A DNA stretch of 64,000 nt from Bavariicoccus seileri WCC 4188 (lineage in GTDB: Bacteria; Bacillota; Bacilli; Lactobacillales; Aerococcaceae), in contig NZ_ATXL01000004.1 of the NCBI RefSeq assembly GCF_000421665.1, positions 27,380-91,379 of the forward strand, given 5' to 3'. Of the stretch, positions 18,226-28,398 are shown piece by piece. How positions within the stretch are numbered: position 1 is the first letter of the stretch; the number at the start of each line of letters is the position of its first letter. Made by a program: the position numbers and the translations under genes. A model generated the notes under the pieces. That model ran no database searches. It worked only from the letters and a program-made list of their open reading frames with translations, and was not told the DNA's origin.

Positions 18226-20748
18226 CTAGTCACTAATCTCATCAGATCTTATCAACACTTTTCGTGGCTTACTCCCATCTTGAGGACCAACTACTCCATG
18301 TGCTTCTAAAGAATCAATCAATCTTGCCGCTCTGTTATAACCAATGCGGAACTTTCTTTGAATCATGGAGATGCTTGCCGTTTCTTGACCAGATACCATT
18401 TCCAAAACTTCTGGATAAAGTTCGTCTTCTGGTTCACTAGTAGTTGTCTCCGTTGGCTGATTCGGATTCATTTCTTCTACATAAGACACTTCTTCTTGTT
18501 TTTTAACGAAATCAACTATTCGCTCAACTTCTTGATCTGATAAAAAGGCGCCCTGAACTCTAATAGGTTTACTTTCCCCCATTGGAAGGTAGAGCATATC
18601 TCCTCTTCCTAACAATTTCTCTGCACCATTACTATCTATAATAGTCCTCGAATCGGTACCACTAGACACAGAAAAAGCAATTCTACTTGGAACATTGGCC
18701 TTTATGATTCCTGTGATAACATCTACAGAAGGTCTTTGTGTTGCCAATACCATATGAATCCCTGCAGCTCTAGCCATTTGTGCCAAGCGAATAATAGCGG
18801 CTTCAACCTCATTACTGGCCACCATCATTAAATCTGCTAACTCATCAACAATCACGACGATATAAGGTAGAAATTCTTGTTCTTCACCGCTCTCAGCTTC
18901 ATAGGCCTTAGCTTCCTCGTTATAACTTTTCATGTTTCTGGCGCCTGAGGCAGCAAACAATTCATAGCGTCTTTCCATTTCTTCAACTACCTTATTGAGA
19001 GCTTGAGCAGCTTTTCTGGGATTAGTTACAACCGGCGTCAATAGATGTGGAATATCATTGTATACATTCAATTCAACTTTTTTGGGGTCAATCATCATCA
19101 ATTTAACTTCGTTAGGTTTAGCCTTCATAAGAATGCTTGTGATTATACCGTTAATACAGACTGACTTACCACTCCCAGTAGCACCCGCAATCAATAAGTG
19201 TGGCATTTTACTTAAATCAGCCAAAATCGTATTCCCAGAAACATCGCGCCCTAATGGTATATCCAATGGTTCAAGAGACTTTAGAGCTGTCTCAACGACT
19301 TCCCTGAAACTAACCATATTGATTGATTGATTTGGTACTTCAATCCCAACGTATGGTTTTCCAGGTATAGGCGCCTCTATACGAATGTCCTTTGCCGCTA
19401 AAGCCAAAGCAATATCATCAGATAGATGAACGATCTTATTGACTTTGACACCAACAGCGGGCTTAATTTCAAATTTTGTGACAGCAGGTCCCAAATTAGC
19501 ATTAACAACAGTTGCATCGACCCCAAAACTTTTGAATGTCTCTTCTAATTTAAGAATATTATGTTCAATAATATCGTACTCTCCTGTCTGGTCACTAACG
19601 ACAGGAGGATTCAGTAAATCAAGACCTGGTAATTTATAGTTAATATTTTTCAGTTGTGTCGATAATGTAATATTGACTTCTTTACCGTCATCATCATCTG
19701 CTTCATTAGTTTCGTTGGTTTCACCAGATGGGCTGCCCAAATTAAACACATCATCTATAGTACCCTTACTTAAAGGGTGATCATTTCCCGAGCCATTTTC
19801 ATTTTTCTGAGACAACGCTTTTTGATATGCCTCTCGGTCTTGCTTTAATTTTTCAATAGCATTCAAAGCTGTGGGACTAATCACTTCACCGTTATTGTCG
19901 ACAGTTGTCCCTAACGGGAAACCGGAAACCTGTGCTTTTGAGTGCTGGGGATTATCCAGAGGTTGACCATAGTTTCCTAGATTAGCCTCATCTTCATCGA
20001 TTGCACTATCCTTTTCTGATTTATCTGGAGTAATTGGTTCCACATCATCACTACTAGATAACAAACTTTTGAGCGAACGATTCAGTTTCGTTAAAACACC
20101 ATTTTCAGCTTGTGCTTTATTTTTTGAGCGGCCATGATCAGAATCATTTGATTGACTAGAGCTAAACATTTTTTTAACTGCCGCGATCAATTCTTGCCAA
20201 GATATTCCTACAGTGAGCAAAACCCCAACTAGACCTATCACGGTTGCCATCATCAGTGATCCTAATGGTGCAATTAACCAAGACATTCCTTGAAAAAGTA
20301 AAGCCCCTAACACTCCAGTCCCTACACTTGGCAGTACAGTACGGGCTGCCCACATATTCCTTACGGCAGACCAAGTACTAGAAAAGCTGTTATCCCAATT
20401 AACTTGGAATTGTCGATTGACCGTATATTGCAATATAATGATTGAAGCAATAAAAAAACATAGTGCGGCATAGCTATAACGCGCATTTAGTTTTAGTTTA
20501 TTTCCTTTAACAATCTTAACCAAAGAATAGCCAGTTAATGCAAGCAATGCTACCCAGTACAATTGGCCAACGACAGTCGCAATCGAAAATTGAATGATCC
20601 GACCTACAACACCTAAGCGCAACAAGCCTATAATGCTAATAATTGCTAGAACTAGTCCTAAAAATTCTGGGGACAACTTGCGGTGTTTGACAGCACTCCT
20701 CTTGGTAGTAGAAGCCTTTGTCTTCGTTTTCGGTTTTCTTTTCGCCAT
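18226..20748 (-). CDS. ftsK: DNA translocase FtsK/SpoIIIE
   Basis: FtsK pumps chromosome ends through the closing septum. The 840-residue protein has about four to five N-terminal transmembrane helices (residues 25-195), a variable acidic linker (about 200-370), the RecA-like motor with Walker [10 protein letters not shown] (near residue 521) and Walker [12 protein letters not shown], and the C-terminal winged-helix gamma domain ([20 protein letters not shown]) that reads orienting sequences. AGAGGAA lies nine bases before the ATG. It sits at the head of the block that leads to the nup genes, as spoIIIE does in Bacillus relatives. Confidence 0.96.
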   Translation of the reverse strand: MAKRKPKTKTKASTTKRSAVKHRKLSPEFLGLVLAIISIIGLLRLGVVGRIIQFSIATVVGQLYWVALLALTGYSLVKIVKGNKLKLNARYSYAALCFFIASIIILQYTVNRQFQVNWDNSFSSTWSAVRNMWAARTVLPSVGTGVLGALLFQGMSWLIAPLGSLMMATVIGLVGVLLTVGISWQELIAAVKKMFSSSQSNDSDHGRSKNKAQAENGVLTKLNRSLKSLLSSSDDVEPITPDKSEKDSAIDEDEANLGNYGQPLDNPQHSKAQVSGFPLGTTVDNNGEVISPTALNAIEKLKQDREAYQKALSQKNENGSGNDHPLSKGTIDDVFNLGSPSGETNETNEADDDDGKEVNITLSTQLKNINYKLPGLDLLNPPVVSDQTGEYDIIEHNILKLEETFKSFGVDATVVNANLGPAVTKFEIKPAVGVKVNKIVHLSDDIALALAAKDIRIEAPIPGKPYVGIEVPNQSINMVSFREVVETALKSLEPLDIPLGRDVSGNTILADLSKMPHLLIAGATGSGKSVCINGIITSILMKAKPNEVKLMMIDPKKVELNVYNDIPHLLTPVVTNPRKAAQALNKVVEEMERRYELFAASGARNMKSYNEEAKAYEAESGEEQEFLPYIVVIVDELADLMMVASNEVEAAIIRLAQMARAAGIHMVLATQRPSVDVITGIIKANVPSRIAFSVSSGTDSRTIIDSNGAEKLLGRGDMLYLPMGESKPIRVQGAFLSDQEVERIVDFVKKQEEVSYVEEMNPNQPTETTTSEPEDELYPEVLEMVSGQETASISMIQRKFRIGYNRAARLIDSLEAHGVVGPQDGSKPRKVLIRSDEISD

Positions 20749-20923
20749 TCTTTCTATTCCTCTCTTCTATTAGCACAAGTATAACAGATTAATTGGTTAT
20801 CGTATATTCAAAATCTCATGACACCTTGGTAATCTAAACACCCTTGATCACGACAACAATCTGCGCTTTGTGCTATGATGAATTAAAGACTAACAGTATT
20901 TTTCCATTCCAAGGAGGGATATC

Positions 20924-21205
20924 ATGCGGTACGTAAAAATGACTGTTCACGGATTGGTACAAGGTGTTGGATTCAGATATATGGCAAAGTATCGTGCGGA
21001 CGCTTTGCATATTAGTGGAACCGTAAAAAACTTAGCTGATGGGTCTGTGCAAATTTTTGCCTACGGGAAAAAAGAAGATATCGACCGCTACATTGACGTC
21101 ATCAAATCATCGCCCTCACCTGCTGCAACCGTTGATGAAGTAATCATTGACGAATTGGATCCTTCAGAGGTTAAAAATCAGCAAAGCTTTCAAGTCATTT
21201 ATTGA
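20924..21205 (+). CDS. acyP: Acylphosphatase
   Basis: A 93-residue enzyme that hydrolyses acyl phosphates. The signature VHGLVQGVGFRYM holds the substrate-binding Arg, and VKNLADGSVQIFA holds the catalytic Asn; both are intact. Length is typical. AAGGAGG lies seven bases before the ATG. A -10-like TATGAT lies about 50 bp upstream. It is divergent from ftsK and lies 58 bp before yidC, possibly in the same transcript. Confidence 0.96.
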   Translation: MRYVKMTVHGLVQGVGFRYMAKYRADALHISGTVKNLADGSVQIFAYGKKEDIDRYIDVIKSSPSPAATVDEVIIDELDPSEVKNQQSFQVIY

Positions 21206-21263
21206 AATAGGACCTACTTTCCTTTAATATGGGAGTGTTATCTTAATTAATGGAGAGTGAACT

Positions 21264-22199
21264 ATGAAAAAAATTAAAAAGTTCCTGAATGGAACGATCG
21301 TAAGGATTTCGCCATTCTTGATCCTTGCGCTTTTTTTGGCGGGTTGTATGCGCAGAGATGCAGATGGAAATCCTACTGGGTTTGTGTATCAGTATTTTGT
21401 CATCCCATCTGGCTATATTCTTGATCAACTAGCGTCTTTATTTGGTAGCTATGGTATCGCTATTATCGTTATAACGGTTGTTGTCCGTTTAGTATTGATG
21501 CCCTTGAACTTTAGCCAAATGAAAAAACAAATGATCCAACAAGAAAAAATGGCTTTAGTAAAACCAGAACTTGACAAAGTTCAAGCAGAAGTTAAAGCTG
21601 CTAAGACGATGGAAGAAAAAAATGCAGCATCTCTGAAAATGCAACAAGTTTATAAGAATAATGGCATTAGCATGACTGGTGGTTTGGGATGTTTACCACT
21701 TTTACTTCAAATGCCAATCTTTATCGGTTTGTACAACGCTATCGTACTTTCTGAAAGTATCTCACAAAGTACATTCTTAGGCATTAGTTTAGGAGAGCCA
21801 ACATTAATTCTAACGATTCTCGTTGGTATCGTATACTTGGGACAAAGTTACCTGATGATGCAAGGAATTCCTGAAAGCCAAAGGGCTCAAATGAAAACCA
21901 TGACCTATATAAACCCAGCTATAATGATCTTCCTATCCTTCTCTTCACCTGCTGGACTACAACTCTATTGGTTGATTGGTGGAGTGTTGGTTACACTGCA
22001 AACATTCTTACAAAACAAATTCATCAAACCAAAGATTAAAGCTCAACTTGATGAAGAATTCAAAAACAAACCACGTCCGGTTGTCTCAGATATTAAAGAA
22101 GCTAAGCCGGTCGTTCAATCCTCAAAAAAGCAAACAAAGAAAAAGGATACTGGAAGAAACCGCAATCAAGGAAGACAAAACCACAAGAAACACAGGTAA
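21264..22199 (+). CDS. yidC: Membrane protein insertase YidC (lipoprotein form)
   Basis: A 311-residue Oxa1/YidC insertase. The N-terminal signal ends in the lipobox LAGC (Cys28), as in Gram-positive YidC1/SpoIIIJ and YidC2. The five-helix core carries the key Arg in the first conserved helix (VVRLVLMPLNFSQMKKQM) and the GGLGCLPLLLQMPIFIGLY segment. The C-terminal tail is long and strongly basic (KKQTKKKDTGRNRNQGRQNHKKHR), resembling the ribosome-binding tail of YidC2. It acts in the cytoplasmic membrane, with SecYEG or alone. Followed by a strong terminator. Confidence 0.96.
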   Translation: MKKIKKFLNGTIVRISPFLILALFLAGCMRRDADGNPTGFVYQYFVIPSGYILDQLASLFGSYGIAIIVITVVVRLVLMPLNFSQMKKQMIQQEKMALVKPELDKVQAEVKAAKTMEEKNAASLKMQQVYKNNGISMTGGLGCLPLLLQMPIFIGLYNAIVLSESISQSTFLGISLGEPTLILTILVGIVYLGQSYLMMQGIPESQRAQMKTMTYINPAIMIFLSFSSPAGLQLYWLIGGVLVTLQTFLQNKFIKPKIKAQLDEEFKNKPRPVVSDIKEAKPVVQSSKKQTKKKDTGRNRNQGRQNHKKHR

Positions 22200-22292
22200 T
22201 CATTAACAGTTGTCTTTTCTGAAAAATATCAGGATGATTGAATGATTTGATAAACCCTTGATCAACACTATGAGCACTATTTAGACTGATTC

Positions 22293-22328
22293 AAAAAGGA
22301 CTTGGCAATCACAGCCAAGTCCTTTTTT
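22293..22328 (+). terminator. Terminator of yidC
   Basis: A 14-bp stem with arms AAAAAGGACTTGGC (22293-22306) and GCCAAGTCCTTTTT and a 7-nt loop, ending in a U run. It may also serve the histidine kinase transcript from the other strand. Confidence 0.93.
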
Positions 22329-22370
22329 AGATCATTTTTAAAACTCATATTCCCTATTTTCCGACTTACT

Positions 22371-22410
22371 ACACTTACATTTACAACCTTACAACACTTA
22401 CATTTACAAC
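22371..22410. repeat. Tandem repeat, 23-bp period
   Basis: Two copies of ACACTTACATTTACAAC (22371-22387 and 22394-22410) lie between the yidC terminator and the histidine kinase stop. No function visible. Confidence 0.8.
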
Positions 22411-22479
22411 GCCGAGATTTAATCGCAATAATTCTTCTCCACAGAAAGCAATTTAGGAGATTCACTACATAGCAACTGA

Positions 22480-23949
22480 TCAAACTCTGCTCTCAAAAGG
22501 GATCTTTTTCATAATAGGTAGCGACACTCTAAAAATAGAACCGTGATCTAGTACGCTTTCAACTGAGATAGTTCCACCATAACTTTCAACGAGTTGCTTT
22601 GCAATCGACAGTCCAAGTCCGTTGCCGCCCTTATCTCTAGCCCTAGCTTTATCAACGCGATAAAAGCGAGAAAAAACTTTAACCCGGTCTTCCTCAGACA
22701 TACCCTCTCCAAAATCTTGGATTGCAATATTGACAGATCCATTATCTGAAGCCAAAGACACTTGAATTTCTTTTCGATCTCTTGAGTACTTTACGGCATT
22801 ATCCAGAAAAATAATTAGAATCTGTTCGTAATGATTTTCGTAAATTTTGGCCTCAATCTCTGAGACTAAATCACTATCCAAGAAAATATCGAAATCTGGA
22901 TAAAGCATTTTGAAGTTTTCGTAAATTCTTTTAGTTTTCTCGTATACCAATGTTGTTTTATCACGATACTGATCAACTGCCATATCGGCACGTTGCAAAT
23001 CAAGCATCTCTTGAATCAATGATTTCATCCGTTGAATTTCAGCAAGGGATAGTTTGAGAGATTCATCTAAAACTTCGGGTTCGTCCTTTCCCCAACGATT
23101 CAGTAATTTCAGATGCCCTTCGACAATAGCCACCGGAGTCCTAAGTTCATGAGAAACATCTTCTACAAAGTGTTTTTGCTGATCGATATAAAAAGCGATG
23201 CGTTGTAGTAAATGATTCAAATGGTAGATGATATCTGAAAACTCATTCTCTTTATCCGGTTCTTTAATCAAAGTATTTTGGACATTTTCTTCATCCACAG
23301 CTGTGATGACCTTACTGATTCTTTCAACAGGTTCAAATAGTAATTTGCTTAAACCATAACCTAGCATGATAAAAAATAGCAATACAAACGGCATCGTCAA
23401 GAAGTATGTCAGCAATGCTTTTCGTTGCCATTTTAAAAAGCCACTCATAAAATTGACCACTTGGTAGTAGCCTAATAACTGGTTAGAATCTTTCTGGAAT
23501 ATTGGACCACGTATCACATAAATTTGTCGATTACCAAATTCTGTATCGACAGCCTCTGCTACCCCTGAAAAATTCATTTCTACTGGTTTAGTCAATGTTT
23601 CAAACACCACTTGTTTTGACCGATCAAATACCTGTGTTTCAATATCTTGATAGGAGATACTAGGATAAATTGTACCAGAATATGAATTTTCATTGATTAG
23701 TTTAAAATCGTCCGGTATATTTTGTGCTGTGATCTCGTTTAATTGATTAAGCATCAAATCGTTTAAATTCGCAACTTGCTTGGTTCGATCCATCTCTAAT
23801 TGTCTTTTACTCGTTACTTGAAAATTGATTGCCATCGCACTAATGACTAGATAGATAAGAAAAAAAGCGACTGTTAATAACAGCCACCATTGTTTCTGTA
23901 ATCTCTTCGACTTTTGGGGTTTATATTGATACCAGCGAGTTTCACTCAT
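22480..23949 (-). CDS. Sensor histidine kinase (LisK/CovS/ArlS type)
   Basis: A 489-residue membrane sensor. Two transmembrane helices (about residues 22-42 and 180-202) bracket an extracellular sensor domain of about 135 residues. They are followed by a HAMP linker, an H-box FVEDVSHELRTPVAIVEGHL (His near residue 267), and ATPase motifs N (IIFLDNAVKYS), G1 (IQDFGEGMS) and G2 (GGNGLGLSIAKQLVE). It overlaps the stop of the response regulator by four bases, so the pair is one operon. The H-box resembles LisK/CovS/ArlS kinases of envelope and virulence control. The signal is not evident. Confidence 0.88.
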   Translation of the reverse strand: MSETRWYQYKPQKSKRLQKQWWLLLTVAFFLIYLVISAMAINFQVTSKRQLEMDRTKQVANLNDLMLNQLNEITAQNIPDDFKLINENSYSGTIYPSISYQDIETQVFDRSKQVVFETLTKPVEMNFSGVAEAVDTEFGNRQIYVIRGPIFQKDSNQLLGYYQVVNFMSGFLKWQRKALLTYFLTMPFVLLFFIMLGYGLSKLLFEPVERISKVITAVDEENVQNTLIKEPDKENEFSDIIYHLNHLLQRIAFYIDQQKHFVEDVSHELRTPVAIVEGHLKLLNRWGKDEPEVLDESLKLSLAEIQRMKSLIQEMLDLQRADMAVDQYRDKTTLVYEKTKRIYENFKMLYPDFDIFLDSDLVSEIEAKIYENHYEQILIIFLDNAVKYSRDRKEIQVSLASDNGSVNIAIQDFGEGMSEEDRVKVFSRFYRVDKARARDKGGNGLGLSIAKQLVESYGGTISVESVLDHGSIFRVSLPIMKKIPFESRV

Positions 23950-24650
23950 TGGTCATCCCTCATCACGTAGCCAGTTCCTCTAACTGTTTGAATATAACTT
24001 GGTTTCCCGGGAACATCGATTTTATTTCTTAAATATCTAATGTAGACATCAACAACATTTGTTTCAACTTCGTTTTTATAACTCCAAACCTTGTTAAGTA
24101 GAACTTCACGAGACAACACTACATTAATGTGTTCCATCAAAATCAGTAATAATTCATATTCTCGTTTCGTCAAGTCAATGACTTGATCCCCTCTTCTGAC
24201 CGTCCGATTCTCTTTCTCAATCGTCAAATCTTTAAAGGTAACTAACGTTTGTTTGTTTTGACGTAAATCTTCTTCGATTTCGATTCGCCGTAATAAAGAA
24301 CGCAAACGTGCTAATAATTCTTCAATAGCAAATGGTTTAACAATATAATCATCCGCTCCTTGATCAAGCCCCGAAACGCGATCAATCACTGAATCTCTAG
24401 CAGTCATTATTATAATAGGCGTATCTTTCACAGGCCTAATACGACGACAAACTTCTAACCCATTCAGCTCAGGTAGCATCAAATCAAGTAAAATAACATC
24501 CCAATCTTCGTCTAGAGCGCGTTCCAAACCAGAACGACCATTATAGCAGATTGCTGTCTCATATCCTTCATGTTGAAGTTCCAATTCGACAAATCGTGCT
24601 AAATTTTTTTCGTCTTCAATGATTAATATTTTGTGTTTATGTTCTGACAT
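23946..24650 (-). CDS. OmpR-family response regulator (LisR/CovR/ArlR type)
   Basis: A 234-residue regulator. The receiver has the acidic pair (IIEDEKN), phospho-Asp56 in ILLDLMLPE, the TARDS threonine and the KPF lysine. The C-terminal winged helix has LTKREYELLLILMEH and VVDVYIRYLRNKIDVPG. The start IIEDEKNLARFVELELQHEGY is very like LisR/CovR/ArlR. Those regulators control envelope stress, capsule or virulence in other Firmicutes; the targets here cannot be read from this window. It has its own promoter and is followed by the kinase. Confidence 0.9.
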   Translation of the reverse strand: MSEHKHKILIIEDEKNLARFVELELQHEGYETAICYNGRSGLERALDEDWDVILLDLMLPELNGLEVCRRIRPVKDTPIIIMTARDSVIDRVSGLDQGADDYIVKPFAIEELLARLRSLLRRIEIEEDLRQNKQTLVTFKDLTIEKENRTVRRGDQVIDLTKREYELLLILMEHINVVLSREVLLNKVWSYKNEVETNVVDVYIRYLRNKIDVPGKPSYIQTVRGTGYVMRDDQ

Positions 24651-24697
24651 CTAGTCAACTCCTAACAAATCAATTAAAACCGAATACATCCACATAA

Positions 24698-24727
24698 ATT
24701 ATAGCATATCCTCAAAATAAATCACAA
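24698..24727 (-). promoter_or_regulatory. Promoter of the two-component operon
   Basis: Minus-strand -35 TTGTGA (24722-24727), 18-bp spacer and -10 TATAAT (24698-24703), about 50 bp before the response regulator start. Confidence 0.65.
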
Positions 24728-24803
24728 CATTTTTTAATGTTATCTTCATTTTTCTAATGGATTTTGAACGTACTCATCTAAAGCCTTATGAGTAATTTTC
24801 AGC

Positions 24804-24842
24804 AAAAAAACACTACGGAGACTCTTATCAGTCTCAATAGTG
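24804..24842 (-). terminator. Terminator of gnd
   Basis: Stem CACTA-tt-GAGACT / AGTCTC-cg-TAGTG followed by seven U on the minus strand, about 100 bp past the gnd stop. Confidence 0.88.
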
Positions 24843-24942
24843 CTTAGAGTTGCTCACTACTGTTTAGTAGTAACCTCATTAATAACAGTTACTAGCAAAC
24901 GTTTCAGCATAATCATCTGAAATCAATCAGAAGAAATAGATA

Positions 24943-26376
24943 CTATAAAGTGATTTCTTGATCATTTTGCCAGTCAAAGTGAAATGTGCCTGGTTTATCA
25001 ATTCGTTCATAAGTGTGTGCTCCGAAATAATCCCGTTGCGCTTGGATCAAATTAGCTGGCAGAACAGCTGTGTGATAGCCATCGAAATATGAAATTGCAG
25101 AACTCAAGGTAGGTGCAGGAATTCCCGTCCTTACTGCTAAACTAACGACCTCACGAACTGATTCGTGGTACTTTTCTGTTATTTTTTTGAAGTAATCATC
25201 AAGTAAGAGATTGTTAAGATTAGGTTGTTCTTCGTAAGCATCAGTAATGTGTTGCAAGAATTGTGCCCGAATAATACAACCAGCACGGAATATTTTAGCA
25301 ATTGCACCATAATTTAATGACCAGTCAAAATGGTCACTAGCTTGTTTCATTTGTGCAAATCCTTGGGCATAACTCATAATTTTACTGAAATACAATGCTT
25401 GGCGGATTTTTTCGACCCACTCTTTTTTCTCATCGTCAGACAATTTAATTTTAGCCAACTTAGGAGCATTGACGCTTGCTGCAACTCTCTCATCTTTTTG
25501 TGCAGATAAATAACGAGAAAATACAGACTCAGTAATCAATGTTAGTGGAACACCGAGATCAAGCGAGCTTTGAGATGTCCATTTTCCAGTTCCTTTATTG
25601 CCTGCCTTGTCTAAAATGACGTTGACGAGATGATCATGAGTATCAGGATCTTTTCGGGTCAAGATATCCGCTGTTATATCAATCAAATAACTATTAAGCT
25701 CTCCAGCTCGCCATTCGCCAAAGATATCACCAATCTCGTCAATAGTGAAGTCTAATGCTCTATGAAGCAGATCAAACGATTCAGCTATCAATTGCATATC
25801 GCCATATTCTATGCCATTATGGACCATTTTCACATAGTGTCCAGCGCCGTTTTCACCGATATAAGTTACACAAGGTTCCCCATCAGTGGCTTTAGCAGCG
25901 ATTTTCTTTAAAATAGGTTCGACAAGATCATAAGCATGCTTTTGCCCGCCCGGCATAATTGCTGGTCCTTTCAAGGCGCCTTCTTCACCGCCAGAAACAC
26001 CCATTCCAATAAAATTAATCCCCGAGTTAGCAAGTTCATTACTTCTACGAATAGTATCTTTAAAGAAGGTATTTCCACCATCAATTAAAATATCTCCCTT
26101 GTCCAAATGGGGTAAAAGAGATTGAATGGTCAAATCAGTTGGTTTTCCAGCTTTGACCATCAGTAAGATTCGTCGTGGTGTTTCCAAAGAATCAACAAAT
26201 TCCTCCACCGAATGGGTTGGAACTAGTTTTTTTCCTGGATTTTCAGCTACAACATCATCTGTTTTCGAGGTCGTACGATTGAAGATAGAAACAGAATAAC
26301 CATTCCGTTCAATGTTCAACGCAAGATTGCGACCCATTACTGCCATTCCGACAACGCCTATTTGTTGTTTACTCAT
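24943..26376 (-). CDS. gnd: 6-phosphogluconate dehydrogenase, decarboxylating
   Basis: Gnd oxidises 6-phosphogluconate to ribulose-5-phosphate, CO2 and NADPH in the oxidative pentose phosphate pathway. The 477-residue protein has the N-terminal dinucleotide motif [18 protein letters not shown] as NADP(H) ribose-phosphate contact, the substrate motif [19 protein letters not shown] and [15 protein letters not shown] with the catalytic Lys. Length is normal. Its pathway partner zwf lies at 45595. A ribosome site AAAGGGG precedes the ATG. Confidence 0.97.
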   Translation of the reverse strand: MSKQQIGVVGMAVMGRNLALNIERNGYSVSIFNRTTSKTDDVVAENPGKKLVPTHSVEEFVDSLETPRRILLMVKAGKPTDLTIQSLLPHLDKGDILIDGGNTFFKDTIRRSNELANSGINFIGMGVSGGEEGALKGPAIMPGGQKHAYDLVEPILKKIAAKATDGEPCVTYIGENGAGHYVKMVHNGIEYGDMQLIAESFDLLHRALDFTIDEIGDIFGEWRAGELNSYLIDITADILTRKDPDTHDHLVNVILDKAGNKGTGKWTSQSSLDLGVPLTLITESVFSRYLSAQKDERVAASVNAPKLAKIKLSDDEKKEWVEKIRQALYFSKIMSYAQGFAQMKQASDHFDWSLNYGAIAKIFRAGCIIRAQFLQHITDAYEEQPNLNNLLLDDYFKKITEKYHESVREVVSLAVRTGIPAPTLSSAISYFDGYHTAVLPANLIQAQRDYFGAHTYERIDKPGTFHFDWQNDQEITL

Positions 26377-26588
26377 TCTATTTGGCCCCTTTTCATCTCT
26401 GTTTTATAATCATCAATAAAACTGTTCCAAAAGAGTTGTACATTTTCTATGTTCAATCCTTTTGGACTCTACTAAATAGTACCCTTATTCCTATTCGCTT
26501 TTCTATAAAAACACCATGATCACTTTAAGTGTTGCTATTTTTACGATTTACAGTAAAATATGTAACGAATAGCAAAAAGGAGGAAGTT

Positions 26589-26729
26589 ATGTCACACAAT
26601 AAAGAAAAAAGAAATTTAACCAAAGCAGAAAAGATCACTCGTGTGGTCGTTTGGCTAATGCTAATTGCCACAATAGGTACATTGGTTTTATCTGCTGTTG
26701 GTGCTATTTATTTTCAATTAACAAATTAA
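26589..26729 (+). CDS. DUF4044 membrane miniprotein
   Basis: A 46-residue protein: a short basic N-terminus (MSHNKEKRNLTKAEKITR) and one transmembrane helix (VVVWLMLIATIGTLVLSAVG). The strong AGGAGG six bases before the ATG at 26589 fixes the start. It matches the DUF4044 type, whose members resemble the stressosome-associated miniprotein Prli42 of Listeria; that role is only a possibility here. It is followed at once by a terminator, so it is expressed alone. Confidence 0.8.
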   Translation: MSHNKEKRNLTKAEKITRVVVWLMLIATIGTLVLSAVGAIYFQLTN

Positions 26730-26743
26730 ATGATTCGATACTG

Positions 26744-26772
26744 AAGTTGAGATGCGATTCTCAACTTTTTTT
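26744..26772 (+). terminator. Terminator of the DUF4044 gene
   Basis: Perfect 9-bp stem AAGTTGAGA / TCTCAACTT with a 6-nt loop and a long U run. Confidence 0.9.
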
Positions 26773-26805
26773 ATATAAAAAAGTGCTTGGCAGTTAGCTT
26801 TTAGG

Positions 26806-27216
26806 CTATTCTGGCTTTTCTCCTTTTACTTTACCGTCCCAAGCAGCAAAACCTGATTTTAAGATTTCAATGTCGGAATAACCGTTTTTCTTTAAAATCC
26901 TAGCTGCTTTTCCAGCAAGAAAAACGCCATCATCATACAATCGAATTTTTTGATCCTTACGCAACTCATGATAACGTTGTTTAAACTGTGTATAAGGAAT
27001 GTTTCGTGCACCCAAAATATGTCCCTTGTGAAATTCAGTGGTTTCACGCACATCGACTACTTGTGTTTTCCTAATATCATCACCAAATACTTCACTTGAG
27101 ACCAATTTGGCTGACTTTTTTCTAAAGTAAAGTTGGACTAAATAATAGATTCCAAAAATGATAACAACCGTTAACAAAATTATATTGATGATAGTTAATG
27201 GACTTAATTTAGGCAT
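26806..27216 (-). CDS. Membrane-anchored rhodanese-like protein lacking the catalytic Cys (YqhL-like)
   Basis: A 136-residue protein with one N-terminal transmembrane helix (about residues 7-25) and a cytoplasmic rhodanese fold (VVDVRETTEFHKGHILGARNIPY and ILKSGFAAWDGKVKG). Active rhodaneses have a Cys in a CxxGxRS loop after the central strand. Here the same place reads RLYDDGVFLAGKAA, with no Cys, so sulfur transfer is unlikely and a binding role is more probable. The ATG at 27216 follows TAGGAG by nine bases and overlaps the 3' end of glucokinase by eight bases, so the two are coupled. Confidence 0.82.
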   Translation of the reverse strand: MPKLSPLTIINIILLTVVIIFGIYYLVQLYFRKKSAKLVSSEVFGDDIRKTQVVDVRETTEFHKGHILGARNIPYTQFKQRYHELRKDQKIRLYDDGVFLAGKAARILKKNGYSDIEILKSGFAAWDGKVKGEKPE

Positions 27217-28186
27217 TGTTTTCAACTCCTACCTTTACTAAATAAGCGGCTCCCAGTATCCCAGCATCATTACCTAGTTGAGCTAGTCTTAATTCTGTTG
27301 AATCTCTCACTTGTTTAAAACAATTATCTTTAAATGTTTGATTAGTGATATCTAGCAAAAAAACTCCTGCTGCAGATACGCCACCGCCTATAACAATAAA
27401 ACTAGGATTTAATATGTTTGCAAGATGGCTGGCTGCTAACCCTAGATATTGTCCAACGTTTTTGGCAACAATAACGGCCAACTTATCTTCAATTTTTGCT
27501 AAATCAAACACGTCTTTTGCGGTTACTTCCTCACCATCATCAACAGCTTTTTTCAAATCTGATTCACCAGCAAAAAGTTGTGCATGATAACGTGCAAGGT
27601 TCACGATACCAGTCGCACTCGCTACTGTCTCTAAACATCCTTTTTTGCCACAAGTGCAATCAAAGGGATGATCTAATTCTACTGTGATATGCCCAATCTC
27701 ACCTGCTACATTTTTGGCACCATGCAGTAATTCCCCATTAGCAATAATACCGCCACCAACACCTGTTCCAAGTGTCACAAAAACAACATCATCAGCTAGT
27801 GAACCAGCGCCCATCCACCGTTCACCTAGTGCGGCAACATTAGCATCATTGTCAAGAAAGACTGGAAGATTTAAAGCGTTTGTTAGTTGTTCACCAACAT
27901 ATTGCTTTTCAACCCAATCAATATTATAAGCACCTATCACTGTCTTTTCTTTGTCATCCACTTGACCAGGAGATCCCATACCTATCCCTAACAACTCATC
28001 AGACGGTAATTCCAATTGGGCGATTCTTTCCTTTATAGATTCAATAATCTCCGGAACTATATGGATGCCATCATCTAAAACATTTGTTTTGATTGTCCAT
28101 TTATCCTGTATTTCACCTTCAGGAGTCACAATAGCAATCTTGACAGAGGTACCGCCTAAATCAATTGCCAATATCTTTTTAGCCAT
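27209..28186 (-). CDS. glcK: ROK-family glucokinase
   Basis: Glucokinase phosphorylates intracellular glucose with ATP. The N-terminal phosphate-binding motif AIDLGGTSVKIAI, the catalytic segment FLDNDANVAALGE, the GTGVGGGII loop and the zinc motif DCTCGKKGCLE (C-x-C-x4-C) are all present. Start at the ATG at 28186 (MAKKILAID) gives the usual N-terminus; an ATG nine bases upstream (MIIMAKK) is closer to the GAGG site and cannot be excluded. Operon with the rhodanese-like gene, as in other Firmicutes. Confidence 0.94.
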   Translation of the reverse strand: MAKKILAIDLGGTSVKIAIVTPEGEIQDKWTIKTNVLDDGIHIVPEIIESIKERIAQLELPSDELLGIGMGSPGQVDDKEKTVIGAYNIDWVEKQYVGEQLTNALNLPVFLDNDANVAALGERWMGAGSLADDVVFVTLGTGVGGGIIANGELLHGAKNVAGEIGHITVELDHPFDCTCGKKGCLETVASATGIVNLARYHAQLFAGESDLKKAVDDGEEVTAKDVFDLAKIEDKLAVIVAKNVGQYLGLAASHLANILNPSFIVIGGGVSAAGVFLLDITNQTFKDNCFKQVRDSTELRLAQLGNDAGILGAAYLVKVGVENNA

Positions 28187-28249
28187 AATTATCATTTTCC
28201 TCTTTTCCAATAATAAAATCTGAAGTCCATAAAACTAATACTTAAAAAC

Positions 28250-28311
28250 TTAAAGCATTAAAGTTAAAGCATTAAACTTAAAGCATTAAACCTAAAGCAT
28301 TAAGCTTAAAG
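28250..28311. repeat. 14-bp tandem repeat, four copies plus a partial
   Basis: Copies of TTAAAGCATTAAAC start at 28250, 28264, 28278 and 28292, with a partial copy at 28306-28311; two copies are slightly diverged. It lies in the 212-bp gap between the rhomboid gene and glcK, where the glcK promoter would be expected. Confidence 0.92.
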
Positions 28312-28398
28312 ATAGATTTATAGACTATATCCTTCTTTTTCTTGACGCATGCGCTCCGCAGCCAGTGGCTAATCTAAATCAGTTATCAGTTCATTATC

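Noticed and set aside
28187..28398. yqgQ gene between the rhomboid gene and glcK
   Set aside because: Frames in this gap are interrupted by stops and dominated by the 14-bp repeats; only a short remnant-like stretch remains.
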